60,772 nt of DNA, taken from the NCBI GenBank assembly GCA_031260295.1, contig JAIRKE010000033.1, forward strand, positions 1-60,772, written 5' to 3'. Of the stretch, positions 8,737 through 20,317 are shown one piece after another; positions within the stretch are counted from its first letter, which is position 1, and each line of letters begins with the position of its first letter. The notes below the pieces were generated by a model. That model was not told the origin of the DNA. It ran no database searches and saw only the letters and a program-made list of their open reading frames with translations. A program made the translations under genes and the position numbers. The DNA comes from Azonexus sp. GTDB lineage: Bacteria > Pseudomonadota > Gammaproteobacteria > Burkholderiales > Rhodocyclaceae.

Positions 8737-9093
8737 GTGATATCCGCCCTCTCCCTGCTGCTGTTCTTCCAACTGGCCGGCGAAATGCTGGCCCGCTATT
8801 TTTCGCTGCCGGTCCCCGGACCGGTGATCGGCATGCTGCTGCTGTTCGTCGCGCTGGTGCTGCGCGGTGGCCCCGGCGACGACCTGCGCCACACCAGCCA
8901 GACCCTGCTCCAGCATCTCTCCCTGCTGTTCATTCCGGCCGGCGTCGGCATCATGGTGCATCTGCACCGGGTCGCCGACGAATGGCTGGCGCTGCTGCTA
9001 TCGCTGTTGATCAGCACCCTCGCCACCCTGGCGGTGACCGCCCTGACGATGCGCTGCTGCCAGCGCCCGGCGACGCCGGAGGACGGGGCATGA
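8737..9093 (+). CDS. lrgA: CidA/LrgA-family holin-like protein
   Basis: 118 residues with four hydrophobic helices and the family PVPGPVIGMLLLF block. CidA/LrgA proteins are small holin-like membrane proteins linked to control of murein hydrolase activity and to pyruvate or metabolite transport. GTG at 8737 is preferred because GAAGG ends six bases upstream; a TTG at 8719 would add six residues. The stop overlaps the ATG of the lrgB partner (ATGA), so the two are translationally coupled. Confidence 0.88.
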   Translation: MISALSLLLFFQLAGEMLARYFSLPVPGPVIGMLLLFVALVLRGGPGDDLRHTSQTLLQHLSLLFIPAGVGIMVHLHRVADEWLALLLSLLISTLATLAVTALTMRCCQRPATPEDGA

Positions 9094-9821
9094 CGCCGCC
9101 GCTCAGCGAACTGTGGGCCTATCTTGCCGCCTCGCCGCTGCTCGGCCTGACCCTGACCCTGCTCGCCTACCAGGGCGCCCTTTGGCTGTACCGGCGTACC
9201 GGCGCCAATCCGCTGGCCAACCCGGTGCTGCTGGCGGTCGGCCTGCTGGTACTGTTCCTGTCGCTGACCTCGACCCCCTACGAAACCTATTTTTCCAGCG
9301 CCCAATTCATACACTTCCTGCTCGGCCCGGCCACCGTCGCCCTGGCCATTCCACTGTATATGCAGATACGCCGCGTCCGCGCCATGCTGCTGCCAATCGC
9401 CGTCGGCCTGCTCGCCGGCAGCCTTACCGCCATCCTCTCGGCGGTGCTGATCGGCCGCCTGCTCGGCGCCAGCTCATCGACGCAACTGTCGCTGGCGCCA
9501 AAATCGGTGACCACGCCGATCGCCATGGGCATCGCCGAGCACATCGGCGGCATTCCGTCGCTGGCCGCCGTGCTGGTCATTTTCACCGGCATCATCGGCG
9601 CGGTCGGCGCGCGCCATGTGTTCGACGCCATGCGCTTGCGCGACCCAGCCATTCGCGGCTTCGCCATCGGCATCGCCGCGCATGGCATCGGCACCGCTCG
9701 CGCCTTCCAGATCAACGAGCAGAGCGGCGCCTTCGCGGCGCTGGCGATGGGCCTGAACGGCGTGCTGACGGCCTTCCTGGCGCCACTGCTGGTAGCCTGG
9801 CTGACACCCGCCACCGGCTAG
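9090..9821 (+). CDS. lrgB: LrgB/CidB-family membrane protein
   Basis: 243 residues, about seven to eight transmembrane helices, with the conserved LrgB blocks LAPKSVTTPIAMGI and AHGIGTARAF. LrgB acts with LrgA in the inner membrane; in other bacteria the pair affects autolysis and transport of small organic acids. The ATG overlaps the lrgA stop. The gene ends just before the convergent gene at 9847, with an inverted repeat (GGCCATTGGCC) between them. Confidence 0.92.
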   Translation: MTPPLSELWAYLAASPLLGLTLTLLAYQGALWLYRRTGANPLANPVLLAVGLLVLFLSLTSTPYETYFSSAQFIHFLLGPATVALAIPLYMQIRRVRAMLLPIAVGLLAGSLTAILSAVLIGRLLGASSSTQLSLAPKSVTTPIAMGIAEHIGGIPSLAAVLVIFTGIIGAVGARHVFDAMRLRDPAIRGFAIGIAAHGIGTARAFQINEQSGAFAALAMGLNGVLTAFLAPLLVAWLTPATG

Positions 9822-9846
9822 GCGCCGCTGCCGGCCATTGGCCGGC

Positions 9847-10182
9847 TCAGATCGGGATGATGTCGCCGTCCGGGTTATCGTCGAAATAGCCGGCGTAGTG
9901 AATCTGGCCGCGTACTTCCTTGCGCCGCTGCAGCTTTTCCTGGACCCGCAGCGGCAGGTCGGTGAATAGAATGATGTCCTTGGCGATCAACAGTTCGATG
10001 ATGTCTTCGATGGCGCGCACGAAATCGCGGTCGAGTTCGCTCAACTCGTTCTGCCGCCAGCGCTCGTGGATGAACTGCAGGACTTCGGGATGGTCGGTCG
10101 GCAGGGCTTCCGTGGCATACTCCAGCGGCGCCGGATGTAATTCGCAGACTTTCCCGTTGCTGTCTCGTAGGACGTAGAGCAT
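9847..10182 (-). CDS. Conserved hypothetical cytosolic protein
   Basis: 111 residues starting MLYVLRDSNGKVCELHP. It is soluble and acidic, with a central helix-rich part (ERWRQNELSELDRDFVRAIEDII) and a C-terminus DDNPDGDIIPI. I believe it belongs to a small betaproteobacterial family sometimes labelled tryptophan synthase beta-like, but no catalytic motif is visible and that label should not be taken as a function. The ATG at 10182 has GGAG eight bases upstream; a TTG 18 bases earlier is less likely. It stands alone between lrgB and the ankyrin gene. Confidence 0.7.
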   Translation of the reverse strand: MLYVLRDSNGKVCELHPAPLEYATEALPTDHPEVLQFIHERWRQNELSELDRDFVRAIEDIIELLIAKDIILFTDLPLRVQEKLQRRKEVRGQIHYAGYFDDNPDGDIIPI

Positions 10183-10257
10183 GCCCGTTTCTCCAATCAA
10201 TGCTGAATCAAGTCTGCATCAGGCCGCCAGCGTTTGCAATCGGCATCCAACGGGCTA

Positions 10258-11271
10258 TCAGCGCCCGCCCTGCCCCTTGCCGGCCGCCGCCTTGGCGCCT
10301 GGAACCACCTTGTGCTTGGTCGGCGCGGGCACCAGGCGCACTGACTGCGCCTGTCCCGGTTGACGGCTGGCGGTAATCTCCAGCGTCGTCGCCCGCGCCG
10401 CCGGGGCCTGCTGATCGAGCCGGGCGCGGATGATGCGCGCCCGCTCGGCGGCGATGCGCCGGTCGATGGCGGCCGTCGCCATGCGGCGCTCCAGTAGCGT
10501 CTCGCGCATGTCCAACAGCGCCTGCAATTCTTCCGACATGGCCAGCGAGCCAGCCGGCGTGCCCCATTTCTCGCGCGGCTCATTGAGCGCCGCCTTGAAT
10601 TGCTCCGGCTCGGCCAGCATCCGGGCAATCGTCAGGTTGTTGTTGCGCATCGCCCATTCCAGCGCGCCGTCGCCCCAGTCGTTCTTCGGCTTGCGGTCGG
10701 CGCCCCGGTCGATCAGCTTCTGCGCCAGTTCCTGGCGCCCTTCATAAACGGCCAGCATCAGCACGCTCGAACCGTTGGTGGAGAGGGCATTGATGTTGGC
10801 GCCCTCAGCGATCAGGTAATCGACCATTGGCGTCTGGCCGGCCAGCACCGCGTAATGCAGCGGCGACCACTGGCGGGCCGGGACATTGATGCGTGCGCCG
10901 CGCTCGACAAGCCAGCGCGCCGCTTCCAGGTTGCCGCGCCAGGCGGCCAGGGTCAGCGCCGTCTCGCCGTTGGCGTTGGCCTGGTTGATGTCGGCGCCGC
11001 GCGAGATGAACAAGCGCATCAGCTCGATCTTGCCTTCCCAGGCGCCGATCATCAGCCCGGAACCGATCCGGCTGCCGAGAAAATCCGGGGGCAGGCCGGC
11101 ATCGAGCCAGGCTGCGGCGCGTTCCAGATCGCCCCGTTCCATCGCATTGGCGAAGGCCGCCGGGTCCGGCAATTTCGCCTCGGCGAAAATCGCCGGCGGC
11201 GCAAGCAGCGCCAGCGCGATTATCATGGATGCCAGCCGACCGCCGGCCATTCTCCTTTTCCCTGCTTTCAT
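10258..11271 (-). CDS. Exported ankyrin-repeat protein
   Basis: 337 residues. A basic n-region and hydrophobic core ending AIFAEA give a probable signal peptide (about 1-31). Residues about 35-230 contain four to five ankyrin repeats, for example NGETALTLAAWRGNLEAARWLVERGA and QWSPLHYAVLAGQTPMVDYLI. The C-terminal part is helical and Arg/Ala-rich (about 250-290), then a basic tail. It is probably a periplasmic protein-binding factor; its partner is unknown. The start is uncertain: ATG at 11271 gives the best signal peptide, and ATG at 11250 has AGGAG too close. It is divergent from the TonB-like gene with a 36-base gap. Confidence 0.82.
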   Translation of the reverse strand: MKAGKRRMAGGRLASMIIALALLAPPAIFAEAKLPDPAAFANAMERGDLERAAAWLDAGLPPDFLGSRIGSGLMIGAWEGKIELMRLFISRGADINQANANGETALTLAAWRGNLEAARWLVERGARINVPARQWSPLHYAVLAGQTPMVDYLIAEGANINALSTNGSSVLMLAVYEGRQELAQKLIDRGADRKPKNDWGDGALEWAMRNNNLTIARMLAEPEQFKAALNEPREKWGTPAGSLAMSEELQALLDMRETLLERRMATAAIDRRIAAERARIIRARLDQQAPAARATTLEITASRQPGQAQSVRLVPAPTKHKVVPGAKAAAGKGQGGR

Positions 11272-11307
11272 CGATTGTCCATCCAGCAAACCAGCGCCCA
11301 TTTTCTC

Positions 11308-11832
11308 ATGATCCCGACCGATTACCGGCTGGCGCCGGCGCTGTTGCTCTCCCTGCTGGTCCATCTGCTGTCTTTTCTGCTCGGCCTGCCGCCGCCGAGT
11401 CGCAGGCCGCCAGCGCCGCCGCCGCTGCTCGCGCAACTGCAAGCGCCGCCGCCGGCGCCCGAGGTCGTGCCGCTGGAGCTGCCCGAACCGCCGCCCGCCG
11501 CGACCCCGCCGCCAGCCAAGCCACGACCGCCAAAGCCCGCGCCGTCCCCGGCCGCCCCCGACTGGCAACGGGAAATCCGCCGCCAGTTCGGCGAACAGCA
11601 GCAACGCGGCGAGTTCTATCCCGCCGAGGCCATCGCTCGTGGCTTGCAGGGCGAAGTCTTGGTCTTGCTACTGCTGGCGCCCGACGGCAGCGTTACGGCA
11701 GCACGGGTCGAACAGGGCAGCGGCCATCGCTTGCTCGACGACGCGGCCCTGCGCGCGGTCCGGGCGCTACGCTCGCTGCCCGCCGACGCCCCGCGGGAAA
11801 CCCTGATACCGGTCCGCTTCCGCCTCCGTTGA
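11308..11832 (+). CDS. TonB-like energy transducer (short)
   Basis: 174 residues. An N-terminal transmembrane helix (ALLLSLLVHLLSFLLGL) is followed by a long proline-rich spacer (about 30-85, repeated PP and PKP) and a C-terminal TonB domain (about 90-174: the GLQGEVLVLLLLAPDG block, then LLDDAALRAVRAL). TonB spans the periplasm to energise outer-membrane transporters. No exbB, exbD or receptor gene is next to it, so its partner transporter is unknown. There is no convincing Shine-Dalgarno before the ATG; it may be weakly translated. Confidence 0.85.
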   Translation: MIPTDYRLAPALLLSLLVHLLSFLLGLPPPSRRPPAPPPLLAQLQAPPPAPEVVPLELPEPPPAATPPPAKPRPPKPAPSPAAPDWQREIRRQFGEQQQRGEFYPAEAIARGLQGEVLVLLLLAPDGSVTAARVEQGSGHRLLDDAALRAVRALRSLPADAPRETLIPVRFRLR

Positions 11833-11849
11833 GGCCGGGTTTGCGGTCG

Positions 11850-13049
11850 TCAGACAGCGCCTGCGGCGCGCAGCCCGGCGATGGCTACCGGGCTGTAGCC
11901 GAGGGCGGCCAGCACTTCGTCGGTGTGCGCCCCCAGTTCCGGTCCGATCCAGCGGGTTTCTCCCGGCGTCGCCGACAGTTTGGGGACGATGCCGGGCAGG
12001 CGGAATGCCTTCCCGTCTGGCAGCGTTGCCGTCGGGAACATCTGCCGGGCGATGAATTGCGGATCGGCAAACATGTCGGCCACCGAATACACCCGCGACG
12101 ACGGCACCTCGGCCGCCGCCAGCGTGGCCAGCACCTCGTCCTCGTCGTGCCCGGCGCACCAGGCGTCGATGACGGCATAGATTTCGTCGCGCCGTGCATC
12201 GCGCCCGGCGTTATCGGCCAGCGCCGGATCGTCGGCGAGATCGGCGCGGCCGATGGCCCGCATGAAACGCTTGAAGATCGCGTCGCCGTTGGCACCGATG
12301 GTGACGTGCTTGCCGTCGCGCGTGGTGTGCGTGTTCGACGGCGTGATGCCGGGCATGATGTTGCCGCTCCTTTCGCGGACGAAGCCGAAGACGTCGAATT
12401 CCGGCACCAGCGATTCCATCATCGCGAACACTGCTTCGTACAGCGCGACATCAACCACTTGGCCGGCGCCGCCATTGACTTCCCGATGCCGGAGCGCCAT
12501 CAGCGCGCCGATGGCGCCCCACAGCGCGGCAATCGAATCGCCGATGGAAATTCCAGTACGCACCGGTGGCCGGTCGGCGAAGCCGGTGACATAGCGCAAC
12601 CCGCCCAGCGATTCGCCGACTGCGCCAAAACCCGGCTGCTCGCGGTAGGGTCCGCTCTGGCCGAAGCCGGAGAGACGGACCATGACCAAGCCGGGATTGT
12701 CGGCTTGCAGGCTTTCCCAGCCGAGGCCCAGTTTTTCCAGCACGCCGGGGCGGAAATTCTCGACCAGGATATCGGCGTCGGCAATCAGCCGGCGCACGAA
12801 GGCCAGCCCATCCGGATGTTTCAGGTTGGCCGTCACCGACTTCTTGTTGCGCGCCTGCGCGTACCACCACAGCGACGTGCCCTGGTAGAGCTTGCGCCAT
12901 TTGCGCAAGGGATCGCCGCCGTCCGGCGCCTCGACCTTGATCACTTCGGCACCGAACTCGGCCATGATCCGGGTACAGAACGGACCGGCGATCAGCGTCC
13001 CGAGCTCCACCACTTTCAGGCCGGCCAGCGGCTGTTGTGTTTCAGGCAT
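11850..13049 (-). CDS. CaiB/BaiF (family III) CoA transferase
   Basis: 399 residues starting MPETQQPLAGLKVVELGTLI. Class III CoA-transferase blocks are present: the N-terminal PFCTRIMAEFGAEVIKVE, then VENFRPGVLEKLGLG, SGFGQSGPY, and VDVALYEA with the candidate catalytic Asp. These enzymes move CoA between carboxylic acids; the substrate cannot be told from sequence. The ATG at 13049 has GGGAG seven bases upstream and overlaps the end of murI by eight bases, so it is preferred over the upstream in-frame start at 13070. Confidence 0.9.
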   Translation of the reverse strand: MPETQQPLAGLKVVELGTLIAGPFCTRIMAEFGAEVIKVEAPDGGDPLRKWRKLYQGTSLWWYAQARNKKSVTANLKHPDGLAFVRRLIADADILVENFRPGVLEKLGLGWESLQADNPGLVMVRLSGFGQSGPYREQPGFGAVGESLGGLRYVTGFADRPPVRTGISIGDSIAALWGAIGALMALRHREVNGGAGQVVDVALYEAVFAMMESLVPEFDVFGFVRERSGNIMPGITPSNTHTTRDGKHVTIGANGDAIFKRFMRAIGRADLADDPALADNAGRDARRDEIYAVIDAWCAGHDEDEVLATLAAAEVPSSRVYSVADMFADPQFIARQMFPTATLPDGKAFRLPGIVPKLSATPGETRWIGPELGAHTDEVLAALGYSPVAIAGLRAAGAV

Positions 13050-13848
13050 GATCCGGCTCCCAGTGCTCAACCGGCAGCAGCGAACCCCACAGACGGCCGA
13101 CCGTCGCCTCGACCTGGGCCGGCATGCCGCTGCTGGCCACCGTCAGTCGCCCCTGCCCGCCACCGAGCAGGCCAGCGGCGGCGAGCCGGCGTTCGAGCTG
13201 GCGCGCCACCGCCTCGCCGGTATCGAGCAGGGTGACGCCAGCCGGCAAGCGGCGGGCGATCATCTCGGCAACCCACGGATAATGCGTGCAACCCAGCACC
13301 ACGACGTCGGCCCCGGCAGCGGCCAGCGGTGCCACGAAGGCATCGAGCAGGCACTCGATCTCCGCACTGCCCGGCCCATGCCGCTCGATTGCCTCGGCCA
13401 GGCCCGGACAGGCCTGGGCGAGGACGCGATGCTGGCTGGCATGGTCGCCGACCAGGCGCTGGAAACGCTGGCTGCGCAAGGTTCGCGTCGTGGCCAGCAC
13501 ACCGATCACGCCGGAACGCGTCAATGCGGCAGCCGGCTTGACGCCCGGTTCGAGCGCGACGACAGGCAGCGGACTGGCGGCACGAATGCTTTCCGCCGCC
13601 ACTACCGTCGCCGTATTGCAGGCGATGACCAAGGCCTTGGCGCCGCGCCGGGCCAGGGATGCGGCGATCCGCTCGCCACGCTCGCGGATGAAGCTTTCCG
13701 GCCGGTCGCCGTAGGGTAGGAAACGGGTATCGGCGAAATAGAAGAAATCCTCGCCCGGCAGACGCTGGCGCAAAGCGCGCAGGACCGTCAGGCCGCCGAG
13801 ACCGGAATCGAAAACAGCGATGGGTTGGTGATTGAGCGGGGCATCCAC
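13042..13848 (-). CDS. murI: Glutamate racemase
   Basis: About 268 residues. It makes D-glutamate for peptidoglycan. Both catalytic cysteines are in place: IACNTATVVA in the first half and VLGCTHYPWV in the second. The N-terminal VFDSGLGGLTVLRAL and FYFADTRFLPYG blocks are typical. The start is not settled. GTG at 13848 gives the usual N-terminus (MDAPLNHQPIAVFDSG), while an in-frame GTG at 13920 would add 24 residues. Its 3' end overlaps the CoA transferase, suggesting co-transcription. Confidence 0.92.
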   Translation of the reverse strand: MDAPLNHQPIAVFDSGLGGLTVLRALRQRLPGEDFFYFADTRFLPYGDRPESFIRERGERIAASLARRGAKALVIACNTATVVAAESIRAASPLPVVALEPGVKPAAALTRSGVIGVLATTRTLRSQRFQRLVGDHASQHRVLAQACPGLAEAIERHGPGSAEIECLLDAFVAPLAAAGADVVVLGCTHYPWVAEMIARRLPAGVTLLDTGEAVARQLERRLAAAGLLGGGQGRLTVASSGMPAQVEATVGRLWGSLLPVEHWEPDHA

Positions 13849-13953
13849 GGCAGGTCGGGCAGAGTGATGGGCGGCAGCCGAAAGCGCCAAGTTGCCATTA
13901 TCGCATCCCGCCCCGGCCACCGGAATCGCCCCATGCCGACCGCCATGTTAAAT

Positions 13954-15195
13954 CTACATGCGCTCGATCATCGCCTCGCCGAAGCCGGAACAGGACAGCT
14001 CGTCGGCGCCTTCCGTCAGTCGGGCGAAATCGTAAGTCATCTGCTTGTCGCCGATGGCGGCCTCCATGGCCTTGATCACCCGATCGGCCGCTTCGCACCA
14101 GCCGAGATGGCGCAGCATCATTTCCGCCGACAGGATCAGCGAGCCGGGATTGACCTTGTCCAGCCCGGCATATTTCGGCGCCGTGCCGTGCGTCGCCTCG
14201 AAGCAGGCGTACCGATCCGAGAGATTCGCGCCCGGCGCGATGCCCGCCCCGCCAACCTGGGCAGCCAGGGCATCGGATATATAGTCGCCATTCAGGTTGG
14301 TGGTGGCGATCACGTCATATTGAGCCGGGCGCAGGAGTGTTTGCTGCAAAAAGGCATCGGCGACGGAATCCTTGATCACGATCTCGCGGCCGCTCCCTGG
14401 ATTGCGCACCTGGCACCACGGCCCGCCGTCGATCGGCTCGGCGCCGAACTCGTCGCGGGCCACCCGATAGCCGATGTCACGGAACAGGCCTTCGGTGAAC
14501 TTCATGATGTTGCCCTTGTGCACCAGGCTTACCGATTTGCGGTCGTGGTCGATGGCGTAGCGGATCGCGGCGCGGACCAGGCGCTGCGTGCCCTCGATCG
14601 AGATCGGCTTGATGCCGATGCCGGAAGTTTCCGGGAAACGAATCTTGCGGATGCCCATTTCCTGTTGCAGGAAATCGATCACCTTGCGGCAGGCTTCGGT
14701 ATCGGCCGCCCATTCGACACCGGCGTAGATGTCCTCGGTGTTCTCGCGGAAGATGACCATGTTGGTCAGCTCCGGATTTTTCAGCGGCGACGGCACGCCC
14801 TTGAAATAGCGCACCGGGCGGACGCACTGGTAGAGGTCGAGCTCCTGGCGCAGGGCGACGTTGAGCGAGCGGATGCCGCCGCCGACCGGCGTCGTTATTG
14901 GCCCTTTGATTGAAACAGAATATTCCTTCAGGGCGTCGAAGGTTTCCTTCGGCAGCCACTCGCCAGGACCGTAGACGCGGGTCGATTTCTCGCCGGCGTA
15001 CACCTCCATCCAATGAATTTTCTTGCGGCCGCCATAGGTCTTGGCGACGGCCGCATCGATCACCTTGATCATGACCGGCGTGATGTCGACGCCGCTGCCG
15101 TCGCCTTCGATGAAGGGGATGATCGGGTTGTCGGGAATCGGCTGCCCCGGAACGATCTTGGCGCCGCCAGGCGGAATCTTGATGTGGGAAGTCAT
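13954..15195 (-). CDS. icd: NADP-dependent isocitrate dehydrogenase (dimeric type)
   Basis: 413 residues; oxidises isocitrate to 2-oxoglutarate in the TCA cycle. It has the family blocks [34 protein letters not shown] (Ser at the AceK phosphorylation position), [13 protein letters not shown] and [30 protein letters not shown] carries the Lys-Tyr pair that selects NADP in the E. coli enzyme. The ATG at 15195 has AAGGAG seven bases upstream; an in-frame TTG two codons earlier is not needed. A second, unrelated NADP-isocitrate dehydrogenase lies 1.3 kb away. Confidence 0.96.
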   Translation of the reverse strand: MTSHIKIPPGGAKIVPGQPIPDNPIIPFIEGDGSGVDITPVMIKVIDAAVAKTYGGRKKIHWMEVYAGEKSTRVYGPGEWLPKETFDALKEYSVSIKGPITTPVGGGIRSLNVALRQELDLYQCVRPVRYFKGVPSPLKNPELTNMVIFRENTEDIYAGVEWAADTEACRKVIDFLQQEMGIRKIRFPETSGIGIKPISIEGTQRLVRAAIRYAIDHDRKSVSLVHKGNIMKFTEGLFRDIGYRVARDEFGAEPIDGGPWCQVRNPGSGREIVIKDSVADAFLQQTLLRPAQYDVIATTNLNGDYISDALAAQVGGAGIAPGANLSDRYACFEATHGTAPKYAGLDKVNPGSLILSAEMMLRHLGWCEAADRVIKAMEAAIGDKQMTYDFARLTEGADELSCSGFGEAMIERM

Positions 15196-15299
15196 CGGCA
15201 ACTCCTTGCATGGTTATGAACGGGAGCACGCAACTGCCGGCCATGGAGTTTTCCCGAATCGGCGGCGAGGCCGATTATGAAACAAAAGCGCCGCCGCTG

Positions 15300-16388
15300 T
15301 CAGTGCTCGAAGGCCAGCCGGCGCCCCTCGGCATCGCGCTCTGCCACTTGCTCCGGCTTGCGCAAGCGCTTGGCCAGCAGAGCCGCCGGCGTTTCCACCC
15401 AGCGGTGAAAAAGATTGGCGGCCAGCAAGCTGCCACCGAAGGCAACCAGCAGGCCGGCCGTCGCCGCCACTGGCGAATTCCATCCCAGGCGCGCCCACAA
15501 GGCACCGACCAGGACCAGGACCGGAAAGTGGATCAGGAACAAGCTGTACGACATTTTGCCGATAAGGGCGATCAGACTGCTGCGCGACCAGTGCCGACCC
15601 AGACCCGAACGCCCGGCGATGAACAGCAACATGCCGAACACCATGGTCACGATCACCCGCCAACGCCACGCGTACAGCATGGCGAGCAACATCACCCCCT
15701 GAAAGACTACGAACCCGACCGTGCCATCACGCGTCAGCGCCTTGTGCACAAGGATGCCCATGAAGAAAAAGGGGAAGAAATACAGGGCCCAGCACGCCCC
15801 GGCCGGATCGAGGTTGAAATGGAACAGCGAGTAGAGCGAGGCCGTCCAGCCGAGCAACATGACAACGCCGTCGCCACCCCGACCGAAGCGCTGTTGCACA
15901 ACCAGCGCGCAGGCGTAGACGAAACCGAGTTGGAAATTGATGCAGACGAACCACAGGCCGGCCGATAGCGACTCGTAACCGAGGATGTCCTGCAACAAGA
16001 ACAGATGAGCGAGGAACTGGCCGACCGATACCGGCTGACCGAGTACGTCGTCGGGCACCCAGCCACGCGCGAATTCGTAGATCGGCAGAATGGCGATAAC
16101 GACGGCCAGATAGGGCAGGCCAAGCCGGCAATAGCGCTGGATCGCGAAACGCCCGAGTTGCGCCGAATTCCACCCCTCCCGGCTGCCGATGCCCTGGGCG
16201 GCAACGTAGCCGCTGACCACGAAGAACACCTGCGTCGCGCGGCCGTAGTCGGCCACCCAGTCAAGCAAGCCGCCAAGCAGCGGCGCCGCCCAGTCGTTCA
16301 GCGGCGCATACAGGGAAAAATGGTGCCAGACGATGGTCAGCGCGGCAAAGGCGCGCAAGGCCAGGAGGAAAGCAGGCTGGACAGTCAA
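15300..16388 (-). CDS. Acyltransferase 3 family integral membrane protein
   Basis: About 362 residues with roughly ten transmembrane helices. The opening LRAFAALTIVWHHF contains the His of acyltransferase-3 (OafA/YrhL type) proteins, with FFVVSGYVAAQGIGSR after it and SYSLFLIHFPV near the end. Such enzymes O-acylate surface or secreted glycans. The start is doubtful: the only upstream candidate is a TTG at 16388 without a Shine-Dalgarno, directly after a large inverted repeat. It sits alone between the two isocitrate dehydrogenases and shares no evident pathway with them. Confidence 0.8.
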   Translation of the reverse strand: MTVQPAFLLALRAFAALTIVWHHFSLYAPLNDWAAPLLGGLLDWVADYGRATQVFFVVSGYVAAQGIGSREGWNSAQLGRFAIQRYCRLGLPYLAVVIAILPIYEFARGWVPDDVLGQPVSVGQFLAHLFLLQDILGYESLSAGLWFVCINFQLGFVYACALVVQQRFGRGGDGVVMLLGWTASLYSLFHFNLDPAGACWALYFFPFFFMGILVHKALTRDGTVGFVVFQGVMLLAMLYAWRWRVIVTMVFGMLLFIAGRSGLGRHWSRSSLIALIGKMSYSLFLIHFPVLVLVGALWARLGWNSPVAATAGLLVAFGGSLLAANLFHRWVETPAALLAKRLRKPEQVAERDAEGRRLAFEH

Positions 16389-16392
16389 AACG

Positions 16393-16425
16393 ATGTGAAA
16401 TATTTGAAAAACAATATTTTCACAT
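16393..16425 (-). promoter_or_regulatory. AT-rich inverted repeat in the leader of the acyltransferase
   Basis: ATGTGAAATATT (16393-16404) faces AATATTTTCACAT (16413-16425) across an 8-base spacer, with one bulged base. It lies 5 bases before the proposed TTG start and would bury the initiation region if it folded in RNA. As DNA it could be an operator. Confidence 0.45.
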
Positions 16426-16481
16426 GTTCATTTTTCGTTTCCGCCCATTGCCGGCAAATAAAGTTGTCGTCATGAAACGAC

Positions 16482-16509
16482 AAAACGGAGGCCCGCAGGC
16501 CTCCGTTTT
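16482..16509 (-). terminator. Terminator of the monomeric isocitrate dehydrogenase gene
   Basis: A perfect 12-bp stem, AAAACGGAGGCC with GGCCTCCGTTTT, around a CGCA loop. The A/T ends supply a U tract in either direction. It lies 35 bases after the stop of the monomeric isocitrate dehydrogenase. Confidence 0.9.
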
Positions 16510-16543
16510 CTGGCTCGCCGGCACTGCCGCCGGCTGCGGATGC

Positions 16544-18781
<2,238 letters not shown>

Positions 18782-19189
18782 GCTTTCCTCTGGTCGTTGG
18801 TTTTCGATTAGCGGCCGACGATACGCCGGCACCCTTGCGCGGTGCTTACAAGAGAAGCTCTGAATAACCTTGGGAGTATCCGCAAGGCGGCGCTTCCGGT
18901 CAACGGCGATTTGGCGGGCATCAGAACAAGTGGACCATGTCCGGTTCCTGCAAGCTGGCTGCCCCCCACCGGCCGATGAGGCGGCTATCCGAGGCGCTGC
19001 CACCCCCTTTTTTTGATAAGCAATAAATGAAGTAAATAGTTAGAAATACTGACTATTTGTGAAGTAACAATTCTCTTATCTTCGCCAGAAAATTTGAAGC
19101 AGCAATGATCGAAATTGCTGCCCGCTGGCTGGCGCACCGGCAAATTTCCATCAATATTCCAACAAGTTACTGTTTCAAGGAGAATCTCG
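18782..19189. other. Long divergent intergenic region between monomeric IDH and pntAA
   Basis: No gene is supported here. The half nearest pntAA is AT-rich (about 19005-19115) and contains the inverted repeat AAATAGT (19034-19040) / ACTATTT (19052-19058) with an 11-base spacer. AAGGAG at 19177-19182 is the ribosome binding site of pntAA. The region probably holds both divergent promoters. Confidence 0.5.
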
Positions 19190-20317
19190 ATGCCCCTAAC
19201 CCTGGCGGCTGCACGGGAACGCGCCGACGGTGAGAACCGGACCGCACTCGTTCCCGAGACAGCCAAGAAATTCGCCGCCCTCGGCGCGCGTCTGCGCATG
19301 GAGCAGAGCGCCGGCGTCAGCAGCCATTTTCTCGACTCCGACTATAGCGAGGTCGATTTCGCCCCCGGCCTACCGGAAACCTATGCTGGCACTGAGATTG
19401 TGCTGCGCGTAACACCGCCGACGGCGGAGGAAATCGCCGCGCTGCCCGACGGGGCAATACTGATTGGCCTGCTCAAGCCCTACGACAGCCGCGAGCGGCT
19501 GGCGGCGCTGAATGCCAAAAAAATCACCGCCTTCGCCCTCGAACTGTTGCCGCGCATTTCGCGCGCCCAGAGCATGGACGCGCTGTCCTCGCAGGGATCC
19601 TGCACCGGCTACCAGTGCGGCCTGATCGCCGCCGCCCGCTGCACCAAGTTCTTCCCGATGCTGACCACCGCCGCCGGCACCGTTCGCCCGGCGCGAGTGC
19701 TGGTCATCGGCGCCGGCGTCGCCGGCCTGCAGGCGATCGCCACCTGCAAACGCCTCGGCGCCATGGTCGAGGCTTACGACGTACGCGCCGCAGCCAAGGA
19801 ACAAATCGAATCGCTCGGCGCCAAGTTCGTCGACACCGGCGTCTCGGCCGAGGGCGCCGGCGGCTACGCCCGCGAGCTGTCCACCGAGGAAAAGACCGCC
19901 CAGGCCGAGAAGCTGACCAAGGCCGGTGCCGCCGCCGACGTGGTGATCGCCACCGCATCCAGTCCCGGCAAGAAAGCACCGACCATCATCACCAAGGAGA
20001 TGGTCGGGCGCATGAAGTACGGCGCCCTCATCGTCGACATGGCCGCGGAAACCGGCGGCAACTGCGAGTTGACGCAGCCCGGTGAACACGTCGTCGCCAA
20101 CGACGTGAATATCCACGGCCCGCTCAACCTGCCGTCGCGGATGCCGACGCACGCTTCCGAGTTGTACGCCAAAAATATCTACAACTTCCTGTCGCCGTGG
20201 ATCAAGGATGGCGTACTGCAATTCGATTGGGATGACGAGATCGTCGCCGGCACCCTGTTGTGCAAGGATGGCGCGACCGTCCACGCCACCGTCAAGAACG
20301 TTTTGGGAGAAGCCTGA
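19190..20317 (+). CDS. pntAA: NAD(P) transhydrogenase alpha subunit, part 1 (soluble NAD-binding domain)
   Basis: 375 residues corresponding to domain I of the proton-translocating transhydrogenase. Visible blocks are the N-terminal RERADGENRTALVPET, then LLPRISRAQSMDALSSQ, the Rossmann motif VLVIGAGVAGLQAIATCKRLGA, YDVRAAAKEQ and LIVDMAAETGGNCE. It lacks membrane helices, which are in the next gene, so this is the three-subunit form of the enzyme. The ATG has AAGGAG seven bases upstream. The stop overlaps the pntAB start (TGATG). With its partners it uses the proton gradient to reduce NADP with NADH. Confidence 0.95.
   Translation: MPLTLAAARERADGENRTALVPETAKKFAALGARLRMEQSAGVSSHFLDSDYSEVDFAPGLPETYAGTEIVLRVTPPTAEEIAALPDGAILIGLLKPYDSRERLAALNAKKITAFALELLPRISRAQSMDALSSQGSCTGYQCGLIAAARCTKFFPMLTTAAGTVRPARVLVIGAGVAGLQAIATCKRLGAMVEAYDVRAAAKEQIESLGAKFVDTGVSAEGAGGYARELSTEEKTAQAEKLTKAGAAADVVIATASSPGKKAPTIITKEMVGRMKYGALIVDMAAETGGNCELTQPGEHVVANDVNIHGPLNLPSRMPTHASELYAKNIYNFLSPWIKDGVLQFDWDDEIVAGTLLCKDGATVHATVKNVLGEA

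Noticed and set aside
9847-10200. Tryptophan synthase activity for the 111-residue protein
   Set aside because: The label may exist in databases, but the protein lacks PLP-binding or other TrpB motifs.
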